Shown here piece after piece: positions 5,680-7,671 of a stretch of 7,671 bases of DNA. The stretch comes from MGIIb-P sp963934015 (lineage in GTDB: Archaea > Thermoplasmatota > Poseidoniia > Poseidoniales > Thalassarchaeaceae). The notes under the pieces were generated by a model, which had not been told where the DNA came from, ran no database searches, and was given only the letters and a program-made list of their open reading frames with translations. Position 1 is the first letter of the stretch, and every line of letters starts with the position of its first letter. The translations under genes were made by a program, and so were the position numbers. The stretch is from the NCBI GenBank assembly GCA_963934015.1, contig CAWVWT010000042.1:1-7671 (forward strand), read 5' to 3'.

Positions 5680-6351
5680 TTAAGGTTGATTCTCATCTTG
5701 CCCAACAGAAAATGTCGTCTTTTGGTGAAATCCACTTTCTTCGCCTTGTCCCTTGTCTTGGCTCTTGATAGCACACATGATGACAATCAGCAGAAGGAAT
5801 ACGTTGCATACCATGGTTCCACCCAAACTCAATCCCATGTTTACCGACATCCAGATTGATGCCTCATCAGACATGTTGGAAATTATATCGTTCATCGTCG
5901 TGTGTATTTTTAATGACATCCAAACTTGGCTAACAGTCCCGATTCCCAGCCAAACATAAGTTATCTTGAATCCATTTGGATTTTGCTGGAATAGCATGAC
6001 GATGGCAACCATGCCAATCACACAGATGAGAATACCTGACCAGATTTGGAGCGATTTCATTCCATCCATTTCCTCCATCATTTCATTGATAAGGAGATAG
6101 CCATCCCATTCTTCTTTGGTCGAATTCCACTCATCTTGTTCCTCAGATGTACCATTGGTTGGATATTCGCCAGGCTCTTCGACCTCCCAATCATCCAACA
6201 GCATGTCATACGGGATGATTGCGGTAATGATGGTGCCAATGAGTGTGAAGAAGACTTGAATAGCCAGGAAAATCGCAAGTCCCCAAGCCCACCATTTGGA
6301 TGGTCCTGTGTTCAAATGACCAGTGTGGCCTTGCCATGGCGCGGTTTGCAT
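5680..6351 (-). CDS. Four-span integral membrane protein, unknown function
   Basis: I do not recognise this 223-residue protein. There are four hydrophobic segments, at about 21-46, 102-122, 130-149 and 168-194. The first loop (about 48-100) is long and very acidic and carries two N-glycosylation sequons (N66-G-T, N76-S-T). The loop between spans 3 and 4 carries another (N159-M-S). That places both loops outside, and the basic/polar N- and C-termini and the short QQNPNGFK turn inside. The acidic outer loop fits a marine archaeon's envelope. There are no catalytic or transporter motifs that I can name. It follows the aminotransferase stop by nine bases, with GAGG seven bases before ATG 6351, so translation is probably coupled to the aminotransferase. 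Confidence 0.8.
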   Translation of the reverse strand: MQTAPWQGHTGHLNTGPSKWWAWGLAIFLAIQVFFTLIGTIITAIIPYDMLLDDWEVEEPGEYPTNGTSEEQDEWNSTKEEWDGYLLINEMMEEMDGMKSLQIWSGILICVIGMVAIVMLFQQNPNGFKITYVWLGIGTVSQVWMSLKIHTTMNDIISNMSDEASIWMSVNMGLSLGGTMVCNVFLLLIVIMCAIKSQDKGQGEESGFHQKTTFSVGQDENQP

Positions 6352-6374
6352 GCTTGTGCCTCAGGCACTCATGC
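6348..6374 (-). promoter_or_regulatory. Hairpin over the aminotransferase stop and the start of the membrane-protein gene
   Basis: In the transcript, GCAUG (6374-6370) pairs with CAUGC (6352-6348), and GUGCC (6368-6364) pairs with GGCAC (6360-6356). The two helices are separated by an A / AAG interior loop, and the apex loop is the UGA stop codon itself. The upper 3' arm overlaps the GAGG ribosome binding site and the lower 3' arm contains the AUG at 6351. Ribosomes ending the aminotransferase would melt the hairpin, which suggests translational coupling. Confidence 0.5.
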
Positions 6375-7662
6375 GCCATGCCTCTGCCAAAATACCTGCG
6401 GCTCTGTCAGCGTTGTAGGTGGGGATTGAACACAAGCCAATTCGGATCCCACCCTTGAGTGGGACCACATACAACCCTCTTGCCGCCGCTGCCATTGCAA
6501 CCGGTTCTGGTGTATCGTGCGGTAGGAATGCGAAATACCCGTCATGGCTTGGCAACAGGGGCACACCTTCTTTCTCACAGCGTGCATTGAACAGTTTACG
6601 CCGCTTGACGAGCATTTGTTGTAGCCTATCACGTTCTTGGAGCCATCCCACATATTTGTCGACATCAGAATGGATTGAATGTAGGGTGGCTTGCGGCAGT
6701 CGCGAAGCCCCAGACCAGGTTCCACGGCCGGTGTGTAGCATGACCTCAACCAATTTATCGACAAAGGCTCGGTTTGGGTGGAGCATCACCATGGCTCCGC
6801 ATCGCTGTCCATACATTGTGTGACTTTTGGAGGCTGAGAAGCCGAAGCAGACCAGCATGTTTCCCGGCCAGATACACTCTTTGGCAAATTCTGCCAATGT
6901 GTCACCCCAGCCATGGTGTTCCTTCGAGTAGGCTGCATAGGCGCCATCGATGAACAAGGTCACACCCTTGTCTGGATTGTTTTTCGCGGCCTCTGCAAAG
7001 AGGGTCAGTACGCGTGCGCGACTTTTGTCTGTAAGCGACATCCCGGTTGGATTGTGAGCTGGATCGTTCAGCCAAGAGAGAATGTTGTCTTGATCTTTCA
7101 TGAGTTGGCTGAGCATCGATGCCAATGCTTCCTCATCCACTTGGGATTCTTCTCCGTGCAATGGCCAAGTGGCGGTGTTGATTCCACATTCCTTGGCGAT
7201 TGTGTTGTAGGGGCCCCAGTGCAATTCACGCAATAGGATTGCATCACCGGGTGCGAGCAGGTTACGTGCGGACATGTAGAGTGCACCGGTTCCACCGGGT
7301 GTGACGACCGCATCTGTGTGAATACCGTGATGTTGGATGACTGAGAGACCATCCCCTAGTGCCAATTCCTGCACCATCGTGCGGAAGTGAGGCAATCCAG
7401 GCAAAGGTGCATAGGCACTCATCTCAAGGTCGGCTTGTTCCCGTAATGTCTTGGATACCACCGGGTTGACAGCGAGTTCGCCACTGTCTTCCAACAGGCT
7501 GCCCACAGTACCGTTGATGGCGTTCTGACCGCTGGCTTTCGCCTCTTGGTATTTGGCGAGCCACGAGAAAATCACATCACGACCTGCCTTGTTGGAGGCG
7601 TGGCTGGGAAGCATGGTTTCCTCGAGTTCCTCAAGGCTCCAGGACTTCTCATCCCCGGACAT
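6361..7662 (-). CDS. PLP-dependent aminotransferase, class I/II (fold type I)
   Basis: This 433-residue cytoplasmic enzyme transfers amino groups between amino acids and 2-oxo acids using pyridoxal phosphate. The fold type I signature is complete. An N-terminal INGTVGSLLEDSGELAV (49-65) is typical of a subgroup annotated as aspartate/aromatic aminotransferases. SAYAPLPGLPHFR (82-94) and TPGGTGALYMSARNLLAPGD (121-140) follow. NDPAHNPTG (199-207) contains cofactor-ring Asn204. FIDGAYAAY holds Asp239 and Tyr242. SASKSHTMYGQRCG (276-289) holds the Schiff-base Lys279 and phosphate-binding Arg287. GGIRIGLCSIP (404-414) holds Arg407, expected to bind the substrate carboxylate. Substrate specificity (aromatic, aspartate or other) cannot be fixed by eye. 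The start is taken as ATG 7662, but the frame stays open through the nine remaining bases to the window edge, so a longer N-terminus is possible. It heads the minus-strand gene series seen here. Confidence 0.92.
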   Translation of the reverse strand: MSGDEKSWSLEELEETMLPSHASNKAGRDVIFSWLAKYQEAKASGQNAINGTVGSLLEDSGELAVNPVVSKTLREQADLEMSAYAPLPGLPHFRTMVQELALGDGLSVIQHHGIHTDAVVTPGGTGALYMSARNLLAPGDAILLRELHWGPYNTIAKECGINTATWPLHGEESQVDEEALASMLSQLMKDQDNILSWLNDPAHNPTGMSLTDKSRARVLTLFAEAAKNNPDKGVTLFIDGAYAAYSKEHHGWGDTLAEFAKECIWPGNMLVCFGFSASKSHTMYGQRCGAMVMLHPNRAFVDKLVEVMLHTGRGTWSGASRLPQATLHSIHSDVDKYVGWLQERDRLQQMLVKRRKLFNARCEKEGVPLLPSHDGYFAFLPHDTPEPVAMAAAARGLYVVPLKGGIRIGLCSIPTYNADRAAGILAEAWRMSA

Positions 7663-7671
7663 GGCTGCGAT

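Noticed and set aside
6046..6429. A 127-codon plus-strand open frame across the membrane-protein/aminotransferase junction
   Set aside because: It is antisense to two supported genes, with Cys-rich low-quality composition and no ribosome binding site.

Overview
The window looks like archaeal chromosome, most likely a planktonic marine Thermoplasmatota (Marine Group II / Poseidoniales type). Three things point this way. The pheS gene encodes the long (498-residue) archaeal/eukaryote-like alpha subunit of phenylalanyl-tRNA synthetase, several starts carry GGAGG/GGAG Shine-Dalgarno sites, and there is a large acidic secreted-and-anchored surface protein whose cytoplasmic tail ends in a Gly-Trp-Thr-Met-Glu-Gln-Trp motif that I recall from this group (recall, not a search). 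The lineage is an inference.

Layout. Bases 1-60 are the 3' part of a tRNA-Ala(TGC) gene with an encoded CCA. Bases 61-258 are non-coding and hold a 13-bp dyad and weak promoter-like sequence. Bases 259-2871 (+) encode an 870-residue surface protein: signal peptide, arylsulfotransferase-like beta-propeller, six 36-residue calcium-binding (thrombospondin type 3-like) repeats, glycosylatable linker, one membrane span and a proline-rich cytoplasmic tail. Everything from 2856 to the end is on the minus strand and forms a tight head-to-tail series. In transcription order it is: a class I PLP aminotransferase (7662-6361), a four-span membrane protein (6351-5680), a soluble YbjQ-family protein (5654-5319), a membrane-anchored divergent YbjQ-like protein (5309-4827), a two-span protein with a zinc ribbon (4812-4417), and pheS (4352-2856). 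Gaps are 9, 25, 9, 14 and 64 bases, so the six genes could be one transcript. The surface-protein gene and pheS converge and overlap by 16 bases.

Functional picture. pheS and the aminotransferase are housekeeping (Phe-tRNA charging and probably amino-acid transamination). The middle genes are envelope-associated and of unknown role. The two YbjQ paralogues, one soluble and one anchored, followed by a membrane zinc-ribbon protein, are the best candidate for an undescribed small module. Two compact hairpins that bury the Shine-Dalgarno site, one before pheS and one at the aminotransferase/membrane-protein junction, suggest translational control. I see no mobile element, CRISPR array or defence system.
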